Assembly: GCA_005223035.1 (NCBI GenBank) | Contig: NJBK01000017.1 | Span: 1-54,283 of the forward strand | Reading direction: 5' to 3' | DNA length: 54,283 nucleotides | From: Chloroflexi bacterium B3_Chlor | GTDB taxonomy: Bacteria; Chloroflexota; Anaerolineae; UBA7937; B3-Chlor | The notes under the pieces: model-generated | What the model was told of the DNA's origin: nothing | The model's database searches: none | Seen by the model: only the letters and a program-made list of their open reading frames with translations | In this document: positions 34,048 to 42,562 of the stretch, piece by piece | Numbering within the stretch: position 1 is the first letter of the stretch | Layout of the letters: each line of letters starts with the position of its first letter | Made by a program: the position numbers and the translations under genes

Positions 34048-34085
34048 TTTGGATATATTATACGCCAATTCTCCAAACAAGTCAA
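34048..34085 (-). promoter_or_regulatory. Promoter and overlapping dyad of the XRE-DctP gene
   Basis: On the minus strand TTGACT (34085-34080), 17-bp spacer and TATAAT (34062-34057). TTTGGA and TCCAAA half-sites (plus strand 34048-34053 and 34072-34077) straddle the -10, forming a 6-18-6 inverted repeat. The position fits autorepression. Confidence 0.7.
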
Positions 34086-34128
34086 GGCCAAAGAATCATG
34101 TGTCTTCATAATTCCATCGAGCAGACTC

Positions 34129-34168
34129 CCAGAAGTGGTGCTCCTAAGGGGCCACTGAGGACTTCTGG
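34129..34168. terminator. Hairpin between lrp and the XRE-DctP gene
   Basis: CCAGAAGT (34129-34136) pairs perfectly with ACTTCTGG (34161-34168), with an inner GTGG/CCAC. It lies downstream of the minus-strand lrp gene and may end its transcript; no T-run follows on either strand. The rest of 33967-34356 shows no gene. Confidence 0.45.
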
Positions 34169-34356
34169 CTGGCTAAACCGGGAAAAGGCGCTCAGCAGTC
34201 CACACCCCAGATGCCTCCCGGTGTACCGAGGTGGTTTCCAGGCCCCCGCTTGGTGTGGAACGTACAAGTGCCCCCCGCTCCGCGGGGAAGCGACAGCCAA
34301 AGATGGCTCTCCTGGGCGCCCGACGGCCGTGCGGGGCAAGCAGCCCGTGGGTCCAT

Positions 34357-34803
34357 TCAGCGTGGAAATTTCCACTGGCGGGCGAGAAGCACAATGGACG
34401 TGGTTGTCCCTGTAACCTCAGGAACCTCACGCAAGTCTTTGTAGAGTATTCGGGACAGATGCTCGATGTCTCGCACATGGACGGTCACGACAGCCTCAAA
34501 GTCTCCTGTCAAGAGATCGGCGCTAGCTACCTCCGGTATCTGCCCTAGGCCGTGGAGAAATTCATCCGGGTCAACGGCCTGCCCTGATGTGGAAACGTTC
34601 ACTAGGGCTTTGATTAGGAAGCCGATCTTGGCTGTATCAATGACTGCGGTGTACCCTTGGATAACGCCCGAATCTTCGAGGCGACTTAGCCTCTCTCGAA
34701 CGGTAGCCGTAGGCCGCTTCAGTTCTTTGGCTAGCTGCGTCACGGGCTTACGGGCGTTTTCCTGCAGTTGGGCGATTAGGCCGAAGTCTAGCTCGTCAAG
34801 CAT
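34357..34803 (-). CDS. Lrp/AsnC-family transcriptional regulator
   Basis: 148-aa feast/famine regulator. N-terminal HTH: LDELDFGLIAQLQENARKPV, LAKELKRPTATVRERLSRLE; C-terminal RAM domain: IGFLIKALVNVSTSG, GQIPEVASADLLTGDFEAVV, IVLLARQWKFPR. ATG 34803 is used because GGGGGAG sits just before it; the longer frame has no SD. Lrp-type regulators (for example DoeX) control ectoine breakdown genes elsewhere and respond to diaminobutyrate derivatives, which fits the eut and diaminobutyrate-transaminase genes here, but that link is by analogy. Confidence 0.88.
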   Translation of the reverse strand: MLDELDFGLIAQLQENARKPVTQLAKELKRPTATVRERLSRLEDSGVIQGYTAVIDTAKIGFLIKALVNVSTSGQAVDPDEFLHGLGQIPEVASADLLTGDFEAVVTVHVRDIEHLSRILYKDLREVPEVTGTTTSIVLLARQWKFPR

Positions 34804-34891
34804 ATCTCCCCCTTCGTAACTACAAGTCTGCAAGTTCACACCCAGCACCTTCAACCATCTGAATGCACCACAATCAAAGGCTTCAAGCTAG

Positions 34892-35065
34892 TCAAGCGAC
34901 AGCCGAGGTCAGATACCTGAGTACACTCTGGGCCAAGAGCGCCACCCCTACGGGCAAAGCCTCCTCGTCGATATCGAAATGGGGGGTGTGGGCGAGGCGT
35001 ATCTCACCCTGCCTTCTTGTACCCAAGGTCAAACCCGCCAAATCGATACGAAGCCCAGCCACTAG
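34892..35065 (-). pseudogene. C-terminal remnant of an M20D amidohydrolase
   Basis: The minus strand encodes LRIDLAGLTLGTRRQGEIRL followed by AHTPHFDIDEEALPVGVALL and AQSVLRYL up to a TGA at 34894-34892. The HxPxFDxDExALPxGVxLL block is the conserved end of N-acyl-amino-acid/hippurate-type amidohydrolases. About 50 of 390 residues remain and no start is present. It lies behind a good minus-strand promoter that presumably once drove the full gene. Confidence 0.72.
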
Positions 35066-35127
35066 GCCCCCCGGTGAAATCAGCGGTAGATGCTGATTAG
35101 TGGCAATTCATCTGAAAAACCATCACT

Positions 35128-35156
35128 ATTTTACCAGAAGACCACCCAAATGTCAA
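35128..35156 (-). promoter_or_regulatory. Strong minus-strand promoter upstream of the M20D remnant and lrp
   Basis: TTGACA (35156-35151 on the minus strand), 17-bp spacer, TAAAAT (35133-35128) with TGG extension. It reads through the M20D remnant toward lrp about 300 bp downstream. The remaining sequence to 35436 holds no recognisable gene. Confidence 0.65.
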
Positions 35157-35436
35157 GTTCTGGCCACAGAAAGGAGCTTTTGCCACGGTGAGGGCAGGGA
35201 GAGTGAAGTGCCTCCGGAGCTTCCTTGCAGGGAGCAGGCCGTGCGAGCGCTGCAGATTGCATCCTGTGGATGATCGAGAGTTTGCAGTGCTTGATCAGCA
35301 TAGCGGCTCGTAGTTTACGCTGAGGCATGAACCCAACAGATTCATCCCGCTTTCCGATTGATCCCTAACGCAATTCTAAGTGACCTGATCAACTGGACTG
35401 ACACGGATTGCAGGTTGTACAGCAAAGGGTACTGCA

Positions 35437-35736
35437 ATGCCGGTCTATCACATCGACCCTAACCCTCATCGCGTATCCTACGGCACCACCATAGGCATCC
35501 TACTCTTGAATGCTCACGTCCCTTGTATTCCAGGTGACGTAGCTAATGCCAGCACGTTTGAGTTCCCGGTGGCGTACCGGGTTGTGGACGACCTAGGGGC
35601 CAAGCTTGGCAAATCGGCGCTTGGCAGGGCACTAGATCAGTTGATACAGAACGGCTGCCTCTTCTCGCATGAAGCGGAACAGGCAGCTGGCCTGATCTTA
35701 GCAGGCAACGCCCGTGCGCTGTATCGTATAGACTAG
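35437..35736 (+). pseudogene. Chimeric ORF: Asp/Glu racemase N-terminus joined to FluG-type amidohydrolase C-terminus
   Basis: The 99-aa frame has two parts. Residues 1-50 (VSYGTTIGILLLNAHVPCIP, GDVANASTFEFPVAYRVV) match the start of Asp/Glu/hydantoin-racemase-family proteins. Residues 51-99 (LGAKLGKSALGRALDQLI, AEQAAGLILAGNARALYRID) match the end of the amidohydrolase encoded at 22687 (AAKLGKMALARAL, AAGLILAGNARRAY). An in-frame deletion between two neighbouring genes explains this best. AAAGGG 7 nt before the ATG is the racemase's old SD. Neither catalytic site survives. Confidence 0.72.
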
Positions 35737-35832
35737 CAAGCGTATGGCGGCTTGTTGGCTCATACCGTTGGCGTGCTGGCTACGATGCGAAGTTCTCCGT
35801 ACGTATCGGCACGGGTTCTGTCAAACAGCGCC

Positions 35833-35920
35833 CTAGGGGGGCAGCTCTGGGCTTAGCTGCGTGATGGGATTCTGGCTCTCTTCTTGGAGTTTGGCGAGCA
35901 ACGTGGAATCTGACTCGTCA
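35833..35920 (-). pseudogene. Fragment of a second lrp/asnC gene
   Basis: Minus-strand translation LDESDSTLLAKLQEES and QNPITQLSPEL lines up with the first HTH of the intact Lrp (LDELDFGLIAQLQENA, RKPVTQLAKEL). It hits a TAG after about 28 codons and the start codon is damaged. It marks a decayed paralogue next to the chimera. Confidence 0.6.
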
Positions 35921-35983
35921 AGCGAATGCCCTCCACCGTCGAGTGCCAACAACACGGCGAAAAGCCATGCTTGCCACTAGAAC

Positions 35984-36012
35984 TTGACACATTCGTACAT
36001 GTGCAGTATACT
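35984..36012 (+). promoter_or_regulatory. Near-consensus promoter for the downstream aminotransferase operon
   Basis: TTGACA (35984-35989), 17-bp spacer, TATACT (36007-36012). It is the only strong plus-strand promoter before the aminotransferase at 36384, giving a leader of about 365 nt. Confidence 0.72.
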
Positions 36013-36383
36013 AGCGATGGTCCTTATAACCGTATGCCACCAATTCTTAGTAGTTCAGAGCGTGCAACCTGGCAAGGGGCCGGGTTCCAAACTTCATCAC
36101 ACGGTCGTTTGGAGGGCCATTGGTCCCTTTCTTGAGCCGGTCTTTGTGCATACTGGACGCCTAGCCTTGAATCCCTGGCATACTTCCCGGCATATACTGT
36201 CACACTGTCAACTGGTGGCTGGAGTCCTTAGCGAAGCGCGAAGGTCTACGTTGTTCTGTGCACGGGAGCTCGAAGGGTTATATTGCACCCTGAACGAGCA
36301 AATGGGCGATGCTTCCTCTTGGTGTCGTACTTCAATAGGCTACGGCCAAACGTCGCATGAGGATCTTGAGAAAGGAGAGTGAC
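36013..36383 (+). other. Long untranslated leader, no structure identified
   Basis: About 370 bp between promoter and start codon. I cannot recognise a riboswitch consensus, T-box or coding sequence. Its length could hold regulatory RNA or simply be gene-loss debris like the region before it. Confidence 0.35.
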
Positions 36384-37754
36384 GTGGCAATCGATTTCGA
36401 GGAATTGTCGTTCGCAGATGCACCTTTGATCAAAGTCACCCCTCCGGGTCCGCGATCGAAGGATTATCTGGACTACCAATCATCCCATGAAAGCTCTGCG
36501 GTCAGCTACCCGAGGGGGATGCCAATGGCGTTCCGCAGGGCCAAGGGGGCTACTGTAGAAGATGTGGATGGTAACATATACATCGATTTCTTCGCTGGAG
36601 CTGGGGTGATGTCCGTGGGTCACTCCAACCCAGACGTAATAGAGGCGATCGAGAAGCAACTCGGGGAGCTGACTCACGCGCTCGATTTTCCCCATCCTAG
36701 CCGCAGGGCTCTAGTGGAGACTCTCCTCGGGGTTCTCCCCAAGAGTCTGAGCCGCGTCTTTTTCGGAGGACCCACCGGCTCAGATGCGGTAGAATCGGCG
36801 GTGAAACTGGCTAAGCGCAACACGGGACGATATCCGCTGATCGCCTTTCAGGGTTCCTTCCACGGGATGACGGCAGGCGCTCTTTCGCTTAGCAGCGGCC
36901 TCTACTTCAAGGAGGACTTCCTTCCGCTACTACCCGAGGTCCATTTCGTCCCTTACGCCTATTGCTACCGATGTGCGCTCGGCAAGAATCCAGAGAGTTG
37001 TGATCTTGATTGTGCCAAATATCTCGACTACATACTCGAAGACCCTCATTCTGGTGTAGGGAAACCGGCCGCGGTGGTGGTTGAATCGGTACAGGGAGAG
37101 GGCGGCTCGATTGCTCCGCCGGAGCAATTCATGCCCAATATCCGAGAGATTTGCGACAAACACGGGGTTCTGATGATTGACGACGAGATCCAGGCGGGTT
37201 TCTGCCGCACTGGCAAGATGTTCGCTTGCGATCATACCGACACCATCCCCGATATCATGACCATGAGCAAGTCACTTGGTGGTGTGGGGCTCCCAATTTC
37301 CGCCATCGCGTACAAGGAAGAGCTCAATACTTTTCCCAGGGGTAAGCACATCGGCACCTTTCGGGGCCACGTCCTCGCCTATGCAGCCGGAGCCGCAGGC
37401 CTGGATTTCATGGTCAAGAATAAGCTCGCCGATCACGCCCTAACACTGGGTCAGTCAATGCTATCTATGCTCAAGGAGGTGGAGAAAGACTCAAGGATCG
37501 TGGGGGAAGCCCGCGGCAAAGGGCTTATGCTGGGAGTGGAATTCGTCAAGGACAAAGCGACGAAGGAACCATCTCCGGAACTGGCCACTGAAGTGCGGAC
37601 CTTGTGCCACCGCCGAGGCCTCTTGATCGAAGTCGGAGGACACTATTCCAACGTCGCACGATTCCTGCCCCCCCTTGTCATTACGGAGAACCTGGCGAAG
37701 AGAGGTATAGAGATATTTGCGGACTCAGTGCGAGACTTGGATAGATCACTGTGA
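36384..37754 (+). CDS. Class III aminotransferase, diaminobutyrate-2-oxoglutarate type
   Basis: PLP enzyme with EctB/DoeD-like features: [54 protein letters not shown] (phosphate loop), [29 protein letters not shown] (PLP Asp) and [13 protein letters not shown] (Schiff-base Lys). GTG 36384 is chosen because AAAGGAG lies 6 nt before it; the ATG 27 nt earlier has none. Next genes are aspartate-semialdehyde dehydrogenase and aspartokinase, whose shared metabolite, aspartate semialdehyde, is exactly what this transaminase makes or uses. Not the same subfamily as the aminotransferase at 26380. Confidence 0.87.
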   Translation: MAIDFEELSFADAPLIKVTPPGPRSKDYLDYQSSHESSAVSYPRGMPMAFRRAKGATVEDVDGNIYIDFFAGAGVMSVGHSNPDVIEAIEKQLGELTHALDFPHPSRRALVETLLGVLPKSLSRVFFGGPTGSDAVESAVKLAKRNTGRYPLIAFQGSFHGMTAGALSLSSGLYFKEDFLPLLPEVHFVPYAYCYRCALGKNPESCDLDCAKYLDYILEDPHSGVGKPAAVVVESVQGEGGSIAPPEQFMPNIREICDKHGVLMIDDEIQAGFCRTGKMFACDHTDTIPDIMTMSKSLGGVGLPISAIAYKEELNTFPRGKHIGTFRGHVLAYAAGAAGLDFMVKNKLADHALTLGQSMLSMLKEVEKDSRIVGEARGKGLMLGVEFVKDKATKEPSPELATEVRTLCHRRGLLIEVGGHYSNVARFLPPLVITENLAKRGIEIFADSVRDLDRSL

Positions 37755-37817
37755 AGGACACGACGCTAGCTGAGGCGGTCAAGTCCGCTAGATTCGACGC
37801 GCGTGGGAGGAAGTCCT

Positions 37818-38846
37818 ATGAGTGATAGGAAATGGAACGTGGCTGTTGTGGGTGCTTTGGGCATGGTTGGCACCCAGATGATAAAGACCCTGGAAATGCG
37901 CGATTTCCCTGTCGCCGAGCTGAGGCCTCTTGACCTCGCGGATCTTGAAGGCACTGAGGTCGACTTCACGGGGCGCAAGGTCCGTACGTTGGCGGCCACC
38001 GCGGAGAACTTCGCTGGGGTCGAGATCGCCATCTTCTCCGCGGGCGCGGCGGCTAGCCTGGAGCTAGCGCCGTTGGCGGTGGAGAAGGGAGCCGTGGTTG
38101 TGGACAACAGTTCCGCTTGGCGCATGAATCCCGAGTGTCCTCTGGTCGTGCCAGAGGTGAATCCCCACGACCTGCAATGGCACAAAGGGATCATCGCCAA
38201 CCCGAATTGCTCCACTATCCAGATGGTGGTGGCGTTGAAGCCGTTACACGATCGAGCGCGCATCAAACGGGTGGTGGTCTCAACCTATCAGGCAGCATCG
38301 GGGGCGGGCAGGCTTGCATTTGAGGAACTGGGGCAGCAAACCCGAGATCTCTTGGAAGGTAACCCGGCCAACCCTCAGGCGTTCTCTCATCAAATAGCTT
38401 TCAACGTCATCCCTCAGATCGATGTGTTTCAGGAAGGCGACTACACCAAAGAGGAGTCGAAGATGGTCAAGGAGACTCAAAAGATCATGGGAGATGACTC
38501 CATCAAGGTAACGGCCACCTGTGTGCGTGTGCCCGTGTTCTTCGGCCATTCCGAGGCCGTCAACATCGAGACGGAGCAAAAACTGTCGGCGGATGAAGCG
38601 CGGGATCTGCTGCGGAGTGCGCCGGGGGTTAGAGTGATAGACGACCCAGCCGAGTTGAGATACCCTATGCCTGTGGATGCTGCCTACACCGATGATGTCT
38701 TTGTGGGGCGCATCCGTGAGGATTTCACGGTAGAGAACGGCCTGAACCTGTGGATTGTGGCGGACAATATTCGCAAGGGTGCTGCTCTCAATACGGTTCA
38801 GATTGCTGAACAGATGGTGGTTGATGATCTGGTAAAGGTACCATGA
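37818..38846 (+). CDS. asd: Aspartate-semialdehyde dehydrogenase
   Basis: NADP-dependent enzyme interconverting aspartyl phosphate and aspartate semialdehyde. VAVVGALGMVGTQMIKTLE is the nucleotide loop, VVDNSSAWRM the phosphate region, NPNCSTIQ holds catalytic C131, and STYQAASGAGRLAFEEL plus CVRVPVFFGHSEAVNIET (general-base His) follow. ATG 37818 has GGAGG upstream and replaces a start five codons earlier. The stop overlaps the aspartokinase ATG. Length (342 aa) is normal, so either biosynthetic or catabolic direction is possible. Confidence 0.95.
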   Translation: MSDRKWNVAVVGALGMVGTQMIKTLEMRDFPVAELRPLDLADLEGTEVDFTGRKVRTLAATAENFAGVEIAIFSAGAAASLELAPLAVEKGAVVVDNSSAWRMNPECPLVVPEVNPHDLQWHKGIIANPNCSTIQMVVALKPLHDRARIKRVVVSTYQAASGAGRLAFEELGQQTRDLLEGNPANPQAFSHQIAFNVIPQIDVFQEGDYTKEESKMVKETQKIMGDDSIKVTATCVRVPVFFGHSEAVNIETEQKLSADEARDLLRSAPGVRVIDDPAELRYPMPVDAAYTDDVFVGRIREDFTVENGLNLWIVADNIRKGAALNTVQIAEQMVVDDLVKVP

Positions 38847-40078
38847 TAGGGGAACCGATCCTGGTCCAGAAATTCGGCGGGACTTCCGTGTCCACGGCGG
38901 AGTGCCGGATGCAAGTGGTGGAGCACGTGCAACGGGCACGGGGCGAAGGCTATCAAGTAGCCGTCGTCGTCTCAGCCATGGGCCGACGGGGTGACCCTTA
39001 TGCCACTGACACCCTGCTGGACCTGTTGAGGGACAATGGCGGCCCGGTCGACGGTCGCGACTATGACATGATCTTCATATGCGGCGAGGTCATCTCGGCA
39101 ACGGTGATGGCTCACATCCTGAAGCGAGAGGGCATCCCCGCCGTGGGGCTTACAGGCGCGCAGGCGCGGATTTACACCGATGATAGCCATGGTGAGGCGG
39201 AGATCGTAGAAATCGACACCGCGCGGGTGCAGGCGCATTTGGAGCGTGGCGAAGTGCCGGTCATCACTGGATGCCAGGGCGTTATTCGCGACACCCGCGA
39301 TCATACTACGCTTGGCCGAGGGGGCAGCGACACTTCCGCTGTGGCTCTGGCCGTGGCGCTGAACGCTAGCAAGGTGGAGGTCTACACCGACGTCGAGGGG
39401 GTGTCTTGTGCTGATCCTCGGATGGTGCCGGACGCCCGTCTACTGGGCCGGGTCAGCTACGACAAGATGCACGAGATGGCCCGCTACGGAGCCGGGGTGC
39501 TTCACCACCGTGCCGTGCGCACTGGTCAGGAGGGTGGTGTCCCTATCATCGTGCGCTCCACTTTTTCCACGGCGCCCGGCACCATGGTTGCTGACATCCA
39601 AGACGAGTATGCAATTGTAGGCATTGCGTCGTTCGCCCCGTTGGAAACAGTCGTTGTCAGCGAGGATGTTGCGGGTCCGACAGTCAGAGAGGTTTGGGAA
39701 CGACGTCGAGGTATTATGAGCCTCATTGATCGGGATACTGGGGCGCTCGTCTTGGGTGCCCCCTCTGAGAAGTCCGGCGAACTGAGGTCGGCTGTCGATG
39801 AGGTCGGAGCGGCCGGTAGGCAGATCCTCAACGATCGATGCTGGATCTCCCTGATTGGTGAAAGTGAGGCCTTGCAAGAGCGAAGCTCCGAGGATCAGGA
39901 ACTCTTGGGGCGTCAGGGTATCGAAGTCATGTATCACGAGCTCTCAGACCAGCGCAGCACCTACGTCATTGCCGCTGTTGATGCAGCGCGTGCAGTTAGA
40001 GCGCTATACCACGAAATCTCCGGGGACAGAGGATCCCTTGGGAGATGTTCTGAGTCTTGTCAAGTATCTGAACCTTAG
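38843..40078 (+). CDS. lysC: Aspartate kinase
   Basis: ATP-dependent aspartokinase: VQKFGGTSVSTAECR (KFGGTS signature), FICGEVISATVMAHIL, TLGRGGSDTSAVALAVAL (ATP/aspartate site) and VEVYTDVEGVSCADPRMV. The last 140 residues form ACT-type regulatory domains (APLETVVVSEDVAGP and CWISLIGESEAL). It overlaps asd by 4 nt, so the pair is co-translated. Placement with a diaminobutyrate transaminase and eutBC resembles ectoine clusters that carry a dedicated aspartokinase. Confidence 0.94.
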   Translation: MIGEPILVQKFGGTSVSTAECRMQVVEHVQRARGEGYQVAVVVSAMGRRGDPYATDTLLDLLRDNGGPVDGRDYDMIFICGEVISATVMAHILKREGIPAVGLTGAQARIYTDDSHGEAEIVEIDTARVQAHLERGEVPVITGCQGVIRDTRDHTTLGRGGSDTSAVALAVALNASKVEVYTDVEGVSCADPRMVPDARLLGRVSYDKMHEMARYGAGVLHHRAVRTGQEGGVPIIVRSTFSTAPGTMVADIQDEYAIVGIASFAPLETVVVSEDVAGPTVREVWERRRGIMSLIDRDTGALVLGAPSEKSGELRSAVDEVGAAGRQILNDRCWISLIGESEALQERSSEDQELLGRQGIEVMYHELSDQRSTYVIAAVDAARAVRALYHEISGDRGSLGRCSESCQVSEP

Positions 40079-40169
40079 GAATCTCACATAGCAGTTGCCG
40101 GTCCTTTCTGGACACAAGCCGCAGTGAATCTATCCCTGCCTGGACAGGGCTTGATCCCAAGTCAACGAG

Positions 40170-40418
40170 ATGGCTCATAGTGAATGCCTTGGGCGGGGAA
40201 TGCCTGCCACCAGACAGGTACTGCGGGACCGGGGCTCGGGGGATCGGGAACTCTTAGAGCATCCGGGTATTGCAGTAGTGTATCGCGATATCTCGGATCA
40301 ACGGAGCACCCATGTCATCAGCGCTCTCAACAACGCACACGCGGGCATAGCCCCGTACCGCGATGTCTTCGGGGAGATGCGTACTACCCTGGACAAAGCC
40401 TCCCTCCATATCAAGTAG
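40170..40418 (+). pseudogene. Duplicated aspartokinase C-terminal (ACT) fragment
   Basis: The segment SGDRELLEHPGIAVVYRDIS, DQRSTHVISALNNAHAGIAPY parallels the adjacent kinase's SEDQELLGRQGIEVMYHELS, DQRSTYVIAAVDAARAVRALY. Only the last ACT module is present, without SD, and it is clearly diverged. It looks like the tail of a lost tandem aspartokinase copy. A free-standing ACT peptide is possible but not supported by a ribosome binding site. Confidence 0.6.
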
Positions 40419-40442
40419 CGTTGCTCAGGGGAGTAGACATTG

Positions 40443-41441
40443 ATGTTCACCTACGATGTGACAGCGCGCGATATCTATGTGGCTAGGCGTAGGATCGCCC
40501 CCGTAGCTAGAAGGACTCCTTTGATCGCGTCGCCCTTGCTATCGGAGCACGTCGGCGCATCCGCCCATCTGAAGCTTGAAAGCCTCCAGGAGACGGGGTC
40601 TTTCAAGATTCGGGGCGCAGCCAACAAGTTGCTCAGCCTCACAGCGGGTGAGAAGGGACGAGGCGTCATCTCTTTCTCCACCGGCAATCACGGTCGGGCG
40701 GTAGCATACGTGGCGAAGCAACTGGACGTCAATGCCGTGGTCTGCGTCTCGAAGCGGGTTCCAAGCTACAGGGTGGATGCTGTCAAAGGCCTCGGCGCTG
40801 AGGTCGTGGTTTGTGGCGAAAGTCAAGACGAAGCCATGGAGCAGGCTTTCCGGATGCAGGAAGAGCGGGGATTGACCATGATCAATGCTTTCGATGATCC
40901 CTTCATCATCGCCGGGCAGGGCACCATCGGCTTGGAGTTGTTGGAGGATCTCCCCGAGGTCGATACGGTAGTCGTGCCCCTTTCAGGAGGTGGGCTGATA
41001 TCGGGTATCGCACTGGCCTTGAAATCTGCGGATCCTGAGATCAGGGTGATCGGTGTTTCAATGGCGCGCGCACCCGTGATGTACCACAGTCTGAGGGCCG
41101 GCAAACCCATAGAGATGGAGGAGGAGGATTCCATTGCCGACGCCCTGGCAGGTGGTATCGGTCTGGACAACCGCTACACCTTCCGCATGGTTCAAGCGTA
41201 TGTCGACGATATGATTCTGGTCTCGGAAGAGGAGATAGCTAAGGCTATGGCCTTTGCTTTGGAGAGGCATCATCTATTGGTCGAGGGGGCTGGGGCTGTA
41301 GGCATAGCAGCTCTTCTGTGTGGGAGGGTGGGAGAGGTTGGACGCAACGTCGTAGTGGTTGTTAGTGGTAGCAATGTAGATCTCCCCATGCTCTTCCAGA
41401 TAGTTAGGAATCGCACTGGAAGGGAGGCGAACCCTCGATAG
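40443..41441 (+). CDS. eutB: EutB-like threonine-dehydratase-family PLP enzyme
   Basis: Fold-type II PLP enzyme of 332 aa. RRIAPVARRTPLIASPLLSE and HLKLESLQETGSFKIRGAANK (Schiff-base Lys) open it; STGNHGRAVAYVAK, VPLSGGGLISGIALAL (phosphate-binding Gly loop) and VVVVSGSNVDLPM complete it. There is no C-terminal ACT domain, as in catabolic dehydratases and EutB. ATG 40443 has GGGGAG upstream. Followed directly by eutC: the EutB-EutC pair is assigned to hydroxyectoine-to-ectoine conversion in proteobacteria. The call rests on this pairing, since the sequence alone would also fit threonine/serine dehydratase. Confidence 0.78.
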   Translation: MFTYDVTARDIYVARRRIAPVARRTPLIASPLLSEHVGASAHLKLESLQETGSFKIRGAANKLLSLTAGEKGRGVISFSTGNHGRAVAYVAKQLDVNAVVCVSKRVPSYRVDAVKGLGAEVVVCGESQDEAMEQAFRMQEERGLTMINAFDDPFIIAGQGTIGLELLEDLPEVDTVVVPLSGGGLISGIALALKSADPEIRVIGVSMARAPVMYHSLRAGKPIEMEEEDSIADALAGGIGLDNRYTFRMVQAYVDDMILVSEEEIAKAMAFALERHHLLVEGAGAVGIAALLCGRVGEVGRNVVVVVSGSNVDLPMLFQIVRNRTGREANPR

Positions 41442-41534
41442 ACAGCAGATACTGTGGTGGTTGATTTGTATTTGGCATCCTAGTTGGAGTAGCAGTTCAT
41501 CAAGAGCGCGCCTGAACATTGTGAGGGAGGTAAG

Positions 41535-42524
41535 ATGCAGGTAACCATATTGACAGAGGCTGAGATTAGGCAATGCGTAGAGATGGATCAGGAGGCGATT
41601 GCGGTTGTCGAGGATGCCTTCACTCGCTTGGCCAGTGGCGAGGCCACCATACCACCCATAATGCGGGTCGATATCCCGGAGAATAAAGGGGAGGTGGATG
41701 TCAAGACCGCCTACATCCGAGGACGGGATACCTTTGCCATCAAGATAGCCTCAGGGTTCTTCGAGAACTATCGCTTGGGTTTGCCTAGCGGCGGTGGTTT
41801 GATGGTGATTGTTAGCTCCAAGACCGGGGTCCCTGAGGCGGTCCTATTGGATAACGGCTACCTGACCAACGTACGGACTGGCGCAGCGGGAGCAATCGCA
41901 GCCAAGTATCTGGCGCGAGAGAGTATCGACACAGCTGGAGTCGTGGGTACCGGTACACAGGCTCGTTACCAGATGGTGGCCCTGAAGCTAGTGCGCGACT
42001 TTCAAAGGCTTATGGTCTACGGCATAGTCCCCGACGAGGTTGAGCAGTACGCTTCAGCCATGGCGCCGATGCTTGGCGCTGAGATCGTGAAGGCGGAGGA
42101 TGCAGAAAGCCTTGTAAGAGGTAGCGATATCGTGGTAACAGCCACGCCATCGCCAGATCCCTATCTGAAGCCCGAATGGTTACATCCCGGGCTACATATC
42201 ACAGCCATGGGTTCTGATGCTGAGGAAAAGCAGGAGCTATACGCTGATGTGCTGCGACATGCCGATCTTCTAGTCTGCGACCTGAAATCCCAGTGTCTCC
42301 GCCTGGGCGAGTTGCATCACGGACTGGAGGAAGGCACTATCCCCCGGGATGAGGAGATCATCGAACTGGGAGAGCTGACCTCCGGCCGGATGCCAGGCCG
42401 GAGATACGTTGAAGAGATCACCATATGTGATCTGACCGGTGTAGGTGTGCAGGACACGGCCATAGCCTTGCTGGCTTATCGGAAGGCGGTAGAAAAGGGC
42501 CTTGGGATACAGATCGAGGTCTGA
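41535..42524 (+). CDS. eutC: EutC-like ornithine cyclodeaminase/mu-crystallin family protein, copy 2
   Basis: Same family and motifs as the copy at 19451: TILTEAEIRQCVEMDQEAI, DIPENKGEVDVKTAYIRGRD, GVVGTGTQARYQM (dinucleotide loop), TAMGSDAEEKQEL, ICDLTGVGVQDTAIALLA. Here a proper SD (GGGAGG) precedes the ATG and eutB is the upstream neighbour, so this is probably the ancestral location and the other copy the transposed one. The aminotransferase follows 38 nt later. EutC is thought to cooperate with EutB; the chemistry is unconfirmed. Confidence 0.85.
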   Translation: MQVTILTEAEIRQCVEMDQEAIAVVEDAFTRLASGEATIPPIMRVDIPENKGEVDVKTAYIRGRDTFAIKIASGFFENYRLGLPSGGGLMVIVSSKTGVPEAVLLDNGYLTNVRTGAAGAIAAKYLARESIDTAGVVGTGTQARYQMVALKLVRDFQRLMVYGIVPDEVEQYASAMAPMLGAEIVKAEDAESLVRGSDIVVTATPSPDPYLKPEWLHPGLHITAMGSDAEEKQELYADVLRHADLLVCDLKSQCLRLGELHHGLEEGTIPRDEEIIELGELTSGRMPGRRYVEEITICDLTGVGVQDTAIALLAYRKAVEKGLGIQIEV

Positions 42525-42562
42525 GAGGGCAAGACTCAAGGTTAGTGATCTAACCCATTGGG

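Noticed and set aside
34863..35096. 77-aa plus-strand frame
   Set aside because: The opposite strand carries the recognisable M20D C-terminus; the plus frame is its shadow.
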